Part shown: piece after piece, positions 1 to 8,372 of the stretch
How positions within the stretch are numbered: position 1 is the stretch's first letter
How the letters are laid out: each line of letters starts with the position of its first letter
Assembly (NCBI GenBank): GCA_028278145.1
Contig: JANQEV010000117.1
Location: forward strand, 1 to 54,536
Length of the DNA stretch: 54,536 bases
Reading direction: 5' to 3'
Source of the DNA: Chromatiales bacterium
GTDB lineage: Bacteria > Pseudomonadota > Gammaproteobacteria > Chromatiales > Chromatiaceae
Program-made: the position numbers and the translations under genes
Notes under the pieces: model-generated
The model's database searches: none
What the model saw: only the letters and a program-made list of their open reading frames with translations
Told to the model about the DNA's origin: nothing

Positions 1-1
1 G

Positions 2-1336
2 CTGATGGCGCTGTTCTCGACCGTGATCGTCTGGTGCGGCGGAACGCCGGCGGCGCGCGCCGCCGGCGTGCGCTACGCGATCATGCACCTGCTGGGCGGC
101 ATCATTCTCAAGGTCGGCATCGAGGGTGTGGTCGTGCACACCGGGTCGATCCAGGTGCAGCCGATGCTGGCAACCGATTTCGACACCTGGATGATCCTGA
201 TCGGGATTCTGATCAACGCCGCGGCGCCGCCGCTGTCGGCCTGGCTCTCCGACGCCTACCCCGAATCGAGTCCGACCGGCTCGGTATTCCTGTCGGCATT
301 CACGACCAAGACCGCGGTGCTGGCGCTGATCCTGCTGTTCCCGGGCGAGCCGGTGCTGATCTGGGTCGGTATCTACATGATCATGTACGGCATTATCTAT
401 GCACTGCTCGAAAACGATGCGCGCCGAATCCTCGCCTACTCTATCGTCAACCAGGTCGGCTTCATGGTCTGCGCGGTCGGTATCGGCACGCAGATGGCGC
501 TCAACGGCGCCGCCGCGCACGCGTTTGCGCACATCATCTACAAGGCATTGCTGTTCATGAGCGCGGGTGTGGTCGTTTACCGCACCGGCAAGAGCAAGTG
601 CACCGATCTCGGCGGCCTGTTTCGCACCATGCCGCTAACGACCGTTTGCGGAATCGTCGGCGCCCTGTCGATTTCGAGCTTTCCGCTGACCTCGGGATTC
701 ACCACCAAGAGCATTATCTCGCAGGCCGCCACCGACGAGGGCCTGATGCTGGTCTACATGCTGCTGACCGCCGCATCGGCGGGTGTGTTTCTGCACGCGG
801 GTATCAAGTTCCCGTGGTTCGTGTTCTTCCAGAAAGACTCGGGTCTTCGGCCCAAAGATGCACCCTGGAACATGGCGGCGGCGATGCTGATCTTCACCGC
901 ATTGTGCATCCTGATCGGCGTGTTCCCGGAAGTCTTTTACCGCTTCCTCCCCTACGAGTTCGATTATGTCGCCTACACCCCCGGCAAGGTGCTGTTCTAC
1001 TTGCAGCTGCTGCTGTTTTCCGGCCTGGCCTTCTTCCTGCTGCTGCCGCTGATGCGTCGCACGCTAACGATCAGCCTCGATCTCGACTGGCTGTGGCGGG
1101 TGCTGCTTTTTCGCGTCGGCAGGGCACTGCTGCACGGAATCGGCGCGCTCGGCAGGGCCGCGGAAGCGGGCATACTGGCGTTTCTGAACGTGTTGCGCAA
1201 CCAGGCCAGGCGTCATCTCGGTTTCGTCGACGGCGATCGCAGTCACGGTATTTTCGCGCGCGCCTGGCCGATCGGCACTACCGCTTTATGGATTGCCGTA
1301 CTGCTGTCGGTTTACGTGCTGGCCTATTTTGTCTGA
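2..1336 (+). CDS. Mrp/Nuo-type proton-antiporter membrane subunit (MrpD/NuoN-like), 5' partial
   Basis: The reading frame is open from the window edge, so the true start lies upstream; about 444 C-terminal residues are visible. The protein is a string of hydrophobic helices with family signatures of proton-pumping complex I/Mrp subunits: a lysine in a helix near TTKTAV, and the pair in HAFAHIIYKALLFM (His and Lys of the central channel), then SGFTTKSII. It should sit in the inner membrane as part of a multi-subunit cation/proton antiporter or related complex. The C-terminal ~110 residues form an extra region with a charged stretch and a final helix. Third codon positions are almost all G or C, unlike every other gene in the window, so the gene was recently acquired or joined here by assembly. 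MrpD is favoured over NuoN or hydrogenase-4 subunits but not settled. Confidence 0.75.
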   Translation: MMALFSTVIVWCGGTPAARAAGVRYAIMHLLGGIILKVGIEGVVVHTGSIQVQPMLATDFDTWMILIGILINAAAPPLSAWLSDAYPESSPTGSVFLSAFTTKTAVLALILLFPGEPVLIWVGIYMIMYGIIYALLENDARRILAYSIVNQVGFMVCAVGIGTQMALNGAAAHAFAHIIYKALLFMSAGVVVYRTGKSKCTDLGGLFRTMPLTTVCGIVGALSISSFPLTSGFTTKSIISQAATDEGLMLVYMLLTAASAGVFLHAGIKFPWFVFFQKDSGLRPKDAPWNMAAAMLIFTALCILIGVFPEVFYRFLPYEFDYVAYTPGKVLFYLQLLLFSGLAFFLLLPLMRRTLTISLDLDWLWRVLLFRVGRALLHGIGALGRAAEAGILAFLNVLRNQARRHLGFVDGDRSHGIFARAWPIGTTALWIAVLLSVYVLAYFV

Positions 1337-1514
1337 GCGGCTTCGAGCGGGCTCCGTAGATTCCGGAGATCTAATCGCCGCGATCGGTACTGGCGAAGGG
1401 TCGCGGTTGTCGCGAGGCGCGCCCCGAGATTCGACGAAACGGCCCAGGATATCTTTCGAGTCCCCGAGTGCCGCGTTTCGCCGAGCGTATTGTTATTGAC
1501 GTCGATGAGATGAA
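1337..1514. other. GC-rich non-coding junction between antiporter gene and tRNA-Gly
   Basis: This stretch has the GC-rich texture of the antiporter gene and no convincing gene. The composition changes abruptly at or just before the CCA end of the tRNA gene. No integrase gene is visible in the 1.5 kb on this side. The tRNA-Cys and tRNA-Leu genes that often follow pgsA and tRNA-Gly in gammaproteobacteria are not seen here. Confidence 0.6.
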
Positions 1515-1590
1515 TGGAGCGGGAAACGAGATTCGAACTCGCGACCCCAACCTTGGCAAGGTTGTGCTCTACCAGCTGAGCTATTCCCGC
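1515..1590 (-). tRNA. tRNA-Gly (anticodon GCC)
   Basis: The reverse strand folds as a 76-nt tRNA with CCA encoded. The acceptor stem pairs GCGGGAA with TTCCCGC, the D arm contains AGCTCAGCTGGTAGAGC, the anticodon loop is TTGCCAA (GCC, glycine) on an ACCTT/AAGGT stem, and the T arm contains GTTCGAATC. It sits 72 bp upstream of pgsA on the same strand as pgsA reads, that is, downstream of pgsA in transcription, the usual gammaproteobacterial order. Its 3' end marks the base-composition boundary, which fits the common use of tRNA 3' ends as integration sites. Confidence 0.97.
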
Positions 1591-1662
1591 ATCATTGGAA
1601 CGCCGGCTATTGTAATCTTCCTGCCTGTGCTGTCAAGGTGGAAGTTGGATATTTTGGTAAAT

Positions 1663-2256
1663 TTACTCTACATCTTGCTGATTTTGCTGATCTTCGGCCA
1701 CAGAGTTATTCATGCTGGGAAGCGCGGCCCGCAGATAGACAAACATGGACCAGACTGTAAGCACTGCTGACACATACAGCAGGACATAACCGATTGTATA
1801 GACAGGTATATCCCATATTGATTCCCTGTAGATGAGCATCAGTATGGCCAGCATCTGTGCAGCTGTCTTGATCTTGGCAATAACGGTTACCGCAACCTTG
1901 GCCCGTTCTCCGATCTCCGCCATCCACTCTCTGAGGGCGGATATGGATAGCTCACGGCTGATGATTATGATAGTGGGTATAGCCAATGCCGGGGTTGGGT
2001 CCACCTCCACGAGCAGGATTAAAGCGGTGATCACCATCAGTTTATCTGCCACCGGGTCCAGAAATGCCCCGAAGGCAGACATCTGACCTAACTTGCGCGC
2101 CAAAAATCCATCCAGCCAGTCGGTAATTGCCGCCAGGGCAAATATGGCTGCACATATCTGGTTCGCATGGGCAATTGGCAAATAGAAAAATGCTATGAAG
2201 ACAGGAATCAGTGCAATGCGCAACAGAGTCAGGATATTGGGGATATTTGAGAACAT
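1663..2256 (-). CDS. pgsA: CDP-diacylglycerol--glycerol-3-phosphate 3-phosphatidyltransferase
   Basis: PgsA makes phosphatidylglycerophosphate from CDP-diacylglycerol and glycerol-3-phosphate, the committed step to phosphatidylglycerol and cardiolipin in the inner membrane. The 197-residue protein carries the complete CDP-alcohol phosphotransferase motif at residues 46-71 (D46, D49-G50, A53-R54, G63, D67, D71), the metal-binding aspartates of the active site. Several hydrophobic helices flank it. The N-terminus MFSNIPNILTLLRI is typical of the family, supporting the ATG at 2256. It follows uvrC on the same strand with a 69-bp gap and precedes tRNA-Gly. The Shine-Dalgarno is weak, so it may depend on upstream transcription. 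Confidence 0.95.
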   Translation of the reverse strand: MFSNIPNILTLLRIALIPVFIAFFYLPIAHANQICAAIFALAAITDWLDGFLARKLGQMSAFGAFLDPVADKLMVITALILLVEVDPTPALAIPTIIIISRELSISALREWMAEIGERAKVAVTVIAKIKTAAQMLAILMLIYRESIWDIPVYTIGYVLLYVSAVLTVWSMFVYLRAALPSMNNSVAEDQQNQQDVE

Positions 2257-2325
2257 TATTTGGGGTAAATCAGCCCGTGAATTGCGTTTATGTAATATAT
2301 GATACCTGAGTATACATGTGAGTTG

Positions 2326-4152
2326 TCATTCACTGTGGAATCGGTGGTAGATCTTCTCGGCCAATTTCCTACTTATGCCCTCGACCCGCTGCAGGTCTTC
2401 TACTCCGGCACTGGCCAGTTCCTGCAGGCCACCAAACTGCTTCAGCAGACGTTGCCTCCGTTTGGGACCGACGCCATCTATCTCTTCCAGAACCGAACTC
2501 TTACCTCTCTTCTCCCGTCGTTGACGATGTCCGGTAATGGCAAACCGGTGTGCTTCGTCACGAATCTGCTGCACCAGATGCATGGCGGGTGAATCCTCCG
2601 GGAGTATAATGGCGGCCTGTTGATGGGACAAGAAAAGCTGCTCCAGACCGGCCTTTCTGCTTCTGCCTTTTGCTACACCAACCAGGGTGACACCGGTAAC
2701 TGCCAGTTCACTCAACACCCGTTCCGCAGCAGCCAGTTGTCCCTTGCCACCATCAATAAACAGAATATCCGGCAGCTTGCCTTCACCAGATTGTATCTTC
2801 TGGTAGCGGCGCATCAATGCCTGCTCCATGGCAGCATAGTCATCACCAGGAGTTATCCCCTTGATATTAAAGCGCCGATAGTCCTGCTTTGCCGCACCCT
2901 GCTGGTCAAACACCACACATGACGCCACTGTCTTCTCTCCTGAGGTATGGCTGATATCAAAGCACTCCATACGCTGTGGCATCTCATCCAGTTTTAGAGC
3001 TTGCTGCAGGGCCTCCAGCCTGGATTCAAACCCTGCCCTGCTTGCCAGCCTGGCATCCAGTGAAAGTTTGGCATTGTGTTTGGCCATCTTCAGCCAACGC
3101 GCACGCTCTGCACGTACATTAGTATAGATGCGCACCCTGTGCCCACTATCTTTGCTCAGGACCTCCTGTAGCAGTTCTAAATCATCAGGCTTGGAACTGA
3201 CAATAATATCTGCTGGCATCTGTTTACCTATATAGTATTGACCCAGGAAGGCAGAGAGTATCTCTTTCTCGCCCTGATCATCGCGACAACGCAGAAAAAA
3301 CAGCTTGTTACCCAGATTTCTTCCAGCCCGGATAAAAAACAGCTGCACTGACGCGATCCCTGCACCCACGGCACAGGCAGCAATATCCAGATCCCCCCGC
3401 TCACCACTGACATACTGCTTTTTCTGAATCTTGCGCAGGCGAATGACCTGATCACGGAACCTGGCCGCCTGTTCAAACTCCAACTGGTCCGAGGCCTGCT
3501 CCATGCGCTTTACCAGCTTATCAATCACCTCACTGGCTTTACCTTCCAGAAACAGTACGGCATCGCGCACATCAATGGCGTACTCTTCTTCACTCACCAT
3601 GCCTACGCAGGGTGCGGTACAACGCTTTATCTGGTACTGCAGGCATGGTCGGGAACGATTGCGGTAGAAGGTCTCGTCACACTGGCGCACCGGAAACAGC
3701 TTTTGCAGCAGTTGCATGGTCTCGCGCATGGAACCTGCATTGGGATAGGGACCAAAGTAGCGCCCCTTACCCTTTTTGGCCCCACGATGGAAAGCCAGAC
3801 GTGGAAACGGGTCGGCTGACAGGTATATATAGGGATAACTCTTGTCATCCCGCAGCAGGATGTTGTAACGCGGCTTCAGGGACTTGATCAGGGTATTTTC
3901 CAGGATCAGGGCCTCGGCCTCGGTATGGGTAACGGTTATCTCAATATTACTAATCTTGGATACCATCAACTGGATGCGACGGTTCAAGGATCTGGTGAAA
4001 TAGCTGCTGACTCGACGTTTCAGATCTTTGGCCTTGCCTACATATAGCACCTCTCCAGCTGCATCCAGCATACGATAGACACCAGGACGCTGAGTTAGAG
4101 TCTCGAGGAAGGATTTATGGTCGAATGTTCTGTTTTCAGGATCTGCCTGCAT
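2326..4152 (-). CDS. uvrC: UvrABC system protein C (excinuclease subunit)
   Basis: UvrC makes the 3' and 5' incisions beside DNA lesions in nucleotide excision repair, recruited by UvrB. At 608 residues it is full length. Domains in order: an N-terminal GIY-YIG nuclease (around residues 18-100, with GVYRML and LYVGKAKDLKRR), a cysteine cluster region near 165-185, a UVR motif that binds UvrB around 205-240 (LEFEQAARFRDQ), an RNase H-like endonuclease domain in the second half (CFDISHTSGE, FIDGGKGQL), and C-terminal helix-hairpin-helix motifs (LEEIDGVGPKRRQRLL). It lies between udg and pgsA. No LexA-type operator was seen at its start. Confidence 0.98.
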   Translation of the reverse strand: MQADPENRTFDHKSFLETLTQRPGVYRMLDAAGEVLYVGKAKDLKRRVSSYFTRSLNRRIQLMVSKISNIEITVTHTEAEALILENTLIKSLKPRYNILLRDDKSYPYIYLSADPFPRLAFHRGAKKGKGRYFGPYPNAGSMRETMQLLQKLFPVRQCDETFYRNRSRPCLQYQIKRCTAPCVGMVSEEEYAIDVRDAVLFLEGKASEVIDKLVKRMEQASDQLEFEQAARFRDQVIRLRKIQKKQYVSGERGDLDIAACAVGAGIASVQLFFIRAGRNLGNKLFFLRCRDDQGEKEILSAFLGQYYIGKQMPADIIVSSKPDDLELLQEVLSKDSGHRVRIYTNVRAERARWLKMAKHNAKLSLDARLASRAGFESRLEALQQALKLDEMPQRMECFDISHTSGEKTVASCVVFDQQGAAKQDYRRFNIKGITPGDDYAAMEQALMRRYQKIQSGEGKLPDILFIDGGKGQLAAAERVLSELAVTGVTLVGVAKGRSRKAGLEQLFLSHQQAAIILPEDSPAMHLVQQIRDEAHRFAITGHRQRREKRGKSSVLEEIDGVGPKRRQRLLKQFGGLQELASAGVEDLQRVEGISRKLAEKIYHRFHSE

Positions 4153-4184
4153 ACCAGAATTATACAGCCTGCTGGCTGTATCTA

Positions 4185-4808
4185 TTAACCAAGCAGTTCT
4201 CTGGCCCGGGCAAACACCTCCTGAAACATCTCAGGGGTAAGACGTCTGGTCTGGGTGTTGTAGCGACTGCAGTGATAGGAATCCAGCAGTTGGATACCGT
4301 CAGCCAGCCGATGCAGACAGTTATGCCCAAACCTAAACTCTTTCTGCCGCAGGGAGAAGGCCTTGATCACCGAGTTGTGGGCGATAGATCCAAGTGCCAG
4401 TACCACTGAATTAACTGGTAGTGCATGCAGTTCTGCACTCAAATAGGAGTTGCAGTTGTTGATCTCACTGCCAATGGGTTTGTTCTGAGGTGGCAGACAC
4501 TTGACCGCATTGGTAATACGACAGTTGTTGAGGGTCAAACCATCCTCTTGCGAGATGGATACTGGTGCGCTACTGAAGCCGAATTGGTGCAGGGTTTCAT
4601 ACAGCAGAATTCCTGCATGATCACCGGTAAATGGCCTCCCGGTTGCATTTGCCCCATGCATCCCAGGCGCCAGACCAACTATCAGCAGCCTCGCATCTGG
4701 GTCACCAAAAGGCGCAACCGGCCTGGCATGGTATTCCGGGTACTCCCGTTTAACATCATCCAGGAAATCTGCCAGGCGTGGGCAGGTACGACAATCAATA
4801 TCAAACAC
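4185..4808 (-). CDS. uracil-DNA glycosylase, family 4/5 type (UDGb-like)
   Basis: This 207-residue protein belongs to the iron-sulfur uracil-DNA glycosylases, which excise uracil and other deaminated bases from DNA. Motif 1 reads GLAPGMHGANATGRPFTGD, characteristic of family 5 (UDGb): it lacks the catalytic Asp/Asn of families 1 and 4 at that position and keeps the Gly-Arg-Pro-Phe-Thr-Gly-Asp segment. Cysteines at residues 6 and 9 (DCRTCPRL), in NAVKCLPP and in SYHCSRYN could ligate a 4Fe-4S cluster. It is inserted between the response regulator and uvrC, which are usually adjacent in gammaproteobacteria, so three DNA-repair-linked genes are read together. The gap to uvrC is 32 bp. Substrate range cannot be read from sequence. 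Confidence 0.88.
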   Translation of the reverse strand: MFDIDCRTCPRLADFLDDVKREYPEYHARPVAPFGDPDARLLIVGLAPGMHGANATGRPFTGDHAGILLYETLHQFGFSSAPVSISQEDGLTLNNCRITNAVKCLPPQNKPIGSEINNCNSYLSAELHALPVNSVVLALGSIAHNSVIKAFSLRQKEFRFGHNCLHRLADGIQLLDSYHCSRYNTQTRRLTPEMFQEVFARARELLG

Positions 4809-4911
4809 GGTTACACAACCTATATATATGGAGTGGCCGGGAAGTGAAACATGGATCTGTACAGATGATCAATAGCCAACCTTAGCGCAAGAATAATCAG
4901 CGTGGGCTAAC

Positions 4912-5556
4912 TCAGGTCTCATACTCCGAAACCCCATGGCGTATGGCCAGCATGGTCAACTCGGCATCAGTCTCTACACCTAATTTCTCAAACAGGCGGT
5001 GACGGTAGGTACTGACAGTCTTGGGGCTGACACAGAGGGTATCTGAGATATCCTGGTTCTTTGTACCCTGCACGATCATCATCATAACCTGCATCTCACG
5101 TTTGGATAGCGCATCGAAAGGCAACTCGGCGTCAATTCCAGCCAGCTTGGCCAGGGAAAGCTTTTGTGCAACTTCTGAAGATAGAAATGGTTTGCCGTTT
5201 ACAACCGTTCTTATTGCCAGCATCAGCTCTGAAGCAGGACATCCCTTGGTCAGGTAGCCCAAGGCCCCTGCATCATGCAGTTTTGATGGGAATGGCGCAT
5301 CTGAGTGCACGCTGATCACAATTACCTGAATTTCCGGATACTTTCGCTTGATGGTTCTGGTGGCTTCAATACCACCTATCCCTGGCATGTTTATGTCCAT
5401 CAACACCAGATCAGGCTTGAGCTGTGGAATCTGTTGCAGGGCACCTTCACCTGTTTCTGCCTCCCCAACCACCTCCACATCCTGCATATCATTGAGGATA
5501 TGTCTGAAACCGGTACGGACCAGCTCATGGTCATCCACCAGCATTACTCTGATCAT
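4912..5556 (-). CDS. uvrY: LuxR-family response regulator, UvrY/GacA type
   Basis: A 214-residue regulator with a receiver domain (acidic pair DD8-9, phospho-acceptor Asp54 in LVLMDINMPG) and a C-terminal LuxR/NarL helix-turn-helix (residues ~148-205, LSKREMQVMMMIVQG and VSPKTVSTYRHRL). Sequence and its place upstream of uvrC identify it as UvrY/GacA, the partner of BarA/GacS that in relatives drives transcription of CsrA-sequestering small RNAs. The cognate kinase and CsrB-type RNAs were not found in this window. The start ATG at 5556 gives the canonical N-terminus MIRVMLVDDHELVRTG. Confidence 0.93.
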   Translation of the reverse strand: MIRVMLVDDHELVRTGFRHILNDMQDVEVVGEAETGEGALQQIPQLKPDLVLMDINMPGIGGIEATRTIKRKYPEIQVIVISVHSDAPFPSKLHDAGALGYLTKGCPASELMLAIRTVVNGKPFLSSEVAQKLSLAKLAGIDAELPFDALSKREMQVMMMIVQGTKNQDISDTLCVSPKTVSTYRHRLFEKLGVETDAELTMLAIRHGVSEYET

Positions 5557-5783
5557 TCAGCGCTCGCTTTTAGTTTGATTTATGGCTTACCTACTGCAAT
5601 TCCCTGTGAGAACAATCCGTTATCTCCTCTCTTATAGCGATGGAACAATAGCAAAGGATGCTCCACATCACAATTAACTGGGATTAACCACTCTCTTGAT
5701 GATCAACCGGTGCATTTGGGGTTAGTTGCCGATTTCTACTTAGATGAAAAGGTATTTCACACTATTTTACTGTGATTATGCAA

Positions 5784-5799
5784 ACACAACATATAGATT
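5784..5799. promoter_or_regulatory. degenerate NrdR-like box
   Basis: ACACAACATATAGATT agrees with the NrdR consensus at most positions of the left half and centre but loses the right GTGT arm. It is 153 bp upstream of the perfect box, too far for the usual tandem arrangement, so it may be chance in AT-rich DNA. Confidence 0.3.
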
Positions 5800-5936
5800 T
5801 CACAAAATATGAGAAATTTTTAACTAAATCACACATAAAACCTGTATCTTATTGATTATACGGTATATTAGTCGTTGATTATCAAGTTTTTTTATCTTGA
5901 CACAGTCAAAATAAATACATAATCTAGCCACCACAA

Positions 5937-5952
5937 ACACAATATATAGTGT
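5937..5952. promoter_or_regulatory. NrdR box upstream of the class II ribonucleotide reductase
   Basis: The 16-mer ACACAATATATAGTGT matches every position of the NrdR-box consensus ACACWATATATWGTGT. NrdR is an ATP/dATP-sensing repressor of ribonucleotide reductase genes. The box lies about 200 bp upstream of nrdJa. NrdR boxes normally come in pairs about 31 bp apart; at that spacing upstream only a poor partner is visible (around 5906). A second, degenerate copy, ACACAACATATAGATT, is at 5784-5799. Confidence 0.75.
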
Positions 5953-6155
5953 TTTCAGCTAACGGAGATACTAGGCCATAGGCCAAATAATAGATAAGCT
6001 TGAGTACAGCACCAGATGTATAGCACAGGGCGCCAACTACAAGCTGCAGTTGCAGGGTAAGGCAAATCTCAGGATTTCCGACCCAAACAGGGAATATGAT
6101 GCTCGTTCCCATTACAACCAATATCAATAACTAGACGAACAGGATAATCGCACCT

Positions 6156-8309
6156 ATGAAGAGCGCCCATCTAAAAGCCGTACCCACGCAGGCCCTGGAC
6201 ATACCACTGCAGGATGCATCGCAGGATATATGGAACACCAAGTATCGGCTTAAGACCAAAGATGGGGATCCAGTAGATGCAGATATTGATGCCACTTATT
6301 CTCGCGTGGCCAAGGCATTGGCAGAGATAGAAGAAACACCGGAACTGCAGGAGTTCTGGGAGGAGAAATTCCTCTGGGCACTGCGCAATGGTGCCATTCC
6401 GGCCGGACGCATCACCTCAAATGCCGGCGCCCAGGAGCACAAACCAGCCACCTCAACCATCAACTGTACTGTATCTGGCACTATCCAGGACTCCATGAAT
6501 GAGATCCTGGGCAAGGTGCACGAGGCAGGACTGACCCTCAAGGCAGGTTGTGGTATCGGCTATGAGTTCTCTACCCTGCGTCCCAAGGGTGCCTATGTAA
6601 GCGGAGCTGGAGCCTACACTTCCGGCCCCCTGTCTTTCATGGATATCTACGACAAGATGTGCTTCACCGTCTCCTCCGCTGGCGGTAGACGCGGGGCCCA
6701 GATGGCTACCTTCGATATCGGACACCCGGATGTAATGGACTTCATCCGCGCCAAGCGTGAGGCTGGACGCCTGCGTCAGTTCAATCTGTCCCTGCTGATC
6801 ACCGAGGAGTTTGTGGAGGCAGTTAAGAGTGACAGCAAGTGGGACCTGGCCTTCCCATTAACCAGTCAAGAGGTGGAATCTGACAGCATCAATCTGGATG
6901 ATAGAGAACTGATCATCTGGCGTGACTGGCCGCATGGAAAGGGGTATGTAACCAACGATGCCGGTAAGGTAGCTTGCAAGATCTACAAGACCATCCGGGC
7001 CCGTCGCCTGTGGGACGTAATCATGTCCTCCACCTACGACTATGCCGAGCCTGGGTTTATCCTGATCGACAAGGTCAACGAGATGAACAACAACTGGTTC
7101 TGTGAGGATGTGCGGGCTACCAATCCATGCGGAGAACAGCCCCTGCCCCCTTATGGTGCCTGTCTGCTGGGCTCAATCAACCTGACCAAGTTTGTACGTA
7201 ACCCATTTACCAAGGATGCCAGCTTTGACTGGGACTCTTTCCGCGAGGTGGTAAGGACTTTTACCCGCATGCTGGATAACGTGGTGGATATCAATGGCTT
7301 GCCTCTGGAACAGCAGCAACAGGAGATCATACGTAAACGCCGCCATGGCATGGGCTACCTGGGACTGGGTTCATCCATCACCATGCTGCGTATGAAATAT
7401 GGTGAACCTGACTCCTTGGCATTTACCGAGCGTGTCACCAGAGAACTTGCAGTGGAAGGCTGGCGCACTGGACTGGAACTGGCTGAAGAGAAAGGTCCAG
7501 CACCTATTATGGATGAGGAATTTACCGTATCTTCTGAAATGCTGGCCAAACGTCCGGAGATGGCCGTTGATGGCTGGAGTGTGGGTGACAAGATTCAAGG
7601 TCGGATTCTGCATGCCAAGTACAGCCGTTACATGCAGCGCCTGGCCCAGGAGGATTCCAGCCTGGTGGAAAAGATTGCTGAGAATGGCTGTCGTTTTACC
7701 CATCACAGTTCCATCGCACCAACCGGAACCATATCCCTGTCCCTGGCAAACAACTCCAGTAACGGAATTGAACCAAGCTTTGCCCACCACTATTCACGTA
7801 ACGTGATCCGTGAAGGCAAAAAGACCAAAGAGAAGGTAGATGTATTCAGTTTTGAGCTGCTGGCCTACCGCAAGTTGGTAAATCCAGATGCCATGCCCTA
7901 CTCCGAGGAGGAAAGCGAGCAGCTACCGGATTATTTCATATCTGCTGATGACATCACTCCCAAACAGCATGTGGATATCCAGGCAGCAGCTCAGATCTGG
8001 ATCGACTCATCTATCTCCAAGACGGCCAATGTACCTACCGATTTCCCCTATGAGGAGTTCAAGGACATCTATATGTACGCCTATGACAAGGGACTCAAGG
8101 GCTGTACCACATTCCGCTTTAATCCTGAGGCATTCCAGGGAGTACTGGTCAAAGAAGAGGATCTGGAGAACACCACATACCGCTTTAAGCTGGATGATGG
8201 CAGTACCATCGAGGTGAAGGGTAATGAAGAGATTGAGTACGACGGTGAAACCCATACCGCAGCCAACCTGTATGACGCCTTAAAAGAGGGCTACTACGGC
8301 AAGTTCTGA
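6156..8309 (+). CDS. nrdJa: adenosylcobalamin-dependent (class II) ribonucleotide reductase, catalytic part
   Basis: The 717-residue protein reduces ribonucleotides to deoxyribonucleotides using adenosylcobalamin to generate the active-site thiyl radical, so it needs no oxygen. The barrel signatures are present: INCTVSG near residue 105, GCGIGYEFSTLRP, RRGAQMATFDIGHPDV, and the active-site loop NPCGEQPLPPYGACLLGSIN (Asn, Cys, Glu catalytic set). The C-terminus ends in KEGYYGKF without the cysteine tail used for re-reduction; that part is in the next gene. The same split (NrdJa/NrdJb) is known in Pseudomonas aeruginosa. Upstream lies an NrdR box. It is the only ribonucleotide reductase in the window. 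Confidence 0.95.
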   Translation: MKSAHLKAVPTQALDIPLQDASQDIWNTKYRLKTKDGDPVDADIDATYSRVAKALAEIEETPELQEFWEEKFLWALRNGAIPAGRITSNAGAQEHKPATSTINCTVSGTIQDSMNEILGKVHEAGLTLKAGCGIGYEFSTLRPKGAYVSGAGAYTSGPLSFMDIYDKMCFTVSSAGGRRGAQMATFDIGHPDVMDFIRAKREAGRLRQFNLSLLITEEFVEAVKSDSKWDLAFPLTSQEVESDSINLDDRELIIWRDWPHGKGYVTNDAGKVACKIYKTIRARRLWDVIMSSTYDYAEPGFILIDKVNEMNNNWFCEDVRATNPCGEQPLPPYGACLLGSINLTKFVRNPFTKDASFDWDSFREVVRTFTRMLDNVVDINGLPLEQQQQEIIRKRRHGMGYLGLGSSITMLRMKYGEPDSLAFTERVTRELAVEGWRTGLELAEEKGPAPIMDEEFTVSSEMLAKRPEMAVDGWSVGDKIQGRILHAKYSRYMQRLAQEDSSLVEKIAENGCRFTHHSSIAPTGTISLSLANNSSNGIEPSFAHHYSRNVIREGKKTKEKVDVFSFELLAYRKLVNPDAMPYSEEESEQLPDYFISADDITPKQHVDIQAAAQIWIDSSISKTANVPTDFPYEEFKDIYMYAYDKGLKGCTTFRFNPEAFQGVLVKEEDLENTTYRFKLDDGSTIEVKGNEEIEYDGETHTAANLYDALKEGYYGKF

Positions 8310-8372
8310 ATTCACCCAACATATTCATAGCGGGGACCATATTCAGGTCTCCTGGAGACAAGGCAAATAACA

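Larger units (their letters stand above)
5557..6155. other. intergenic region between uvrY and nrdJa, AT-rich
   Basis: About 600 bp separate the divergent uvrY and nrdJa genes. The middle is strongly AT-rich. The only recognisable elements are the NrdR-type boxes listed separately; no credible coding region or structured RNA was seen. A cobalamin riboswitch was looked for upstream of the B12-dependent reductase and is absent. Confidence 0.5.

Noticed and set aside
34-1359. 441-codon frame overlapping the antiporter gene in another frame
   Set aside because: It is Arg/Asp-rich with no hydrophobic pattern, a common out-of-frame artefact of GC-rich DNA. The antiporter frame has clear membrane helices and family motifs.
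1425-1536. CGAGATTCGA occurs in the GC-rich junction (1425-1434) and in the tRNA T-arm (1527-1536), a possible att remnant
   Set aside because: Ten bases around the conserved T-loop are too short, and the flanking bases differ. Not enough to claim an attachment site.
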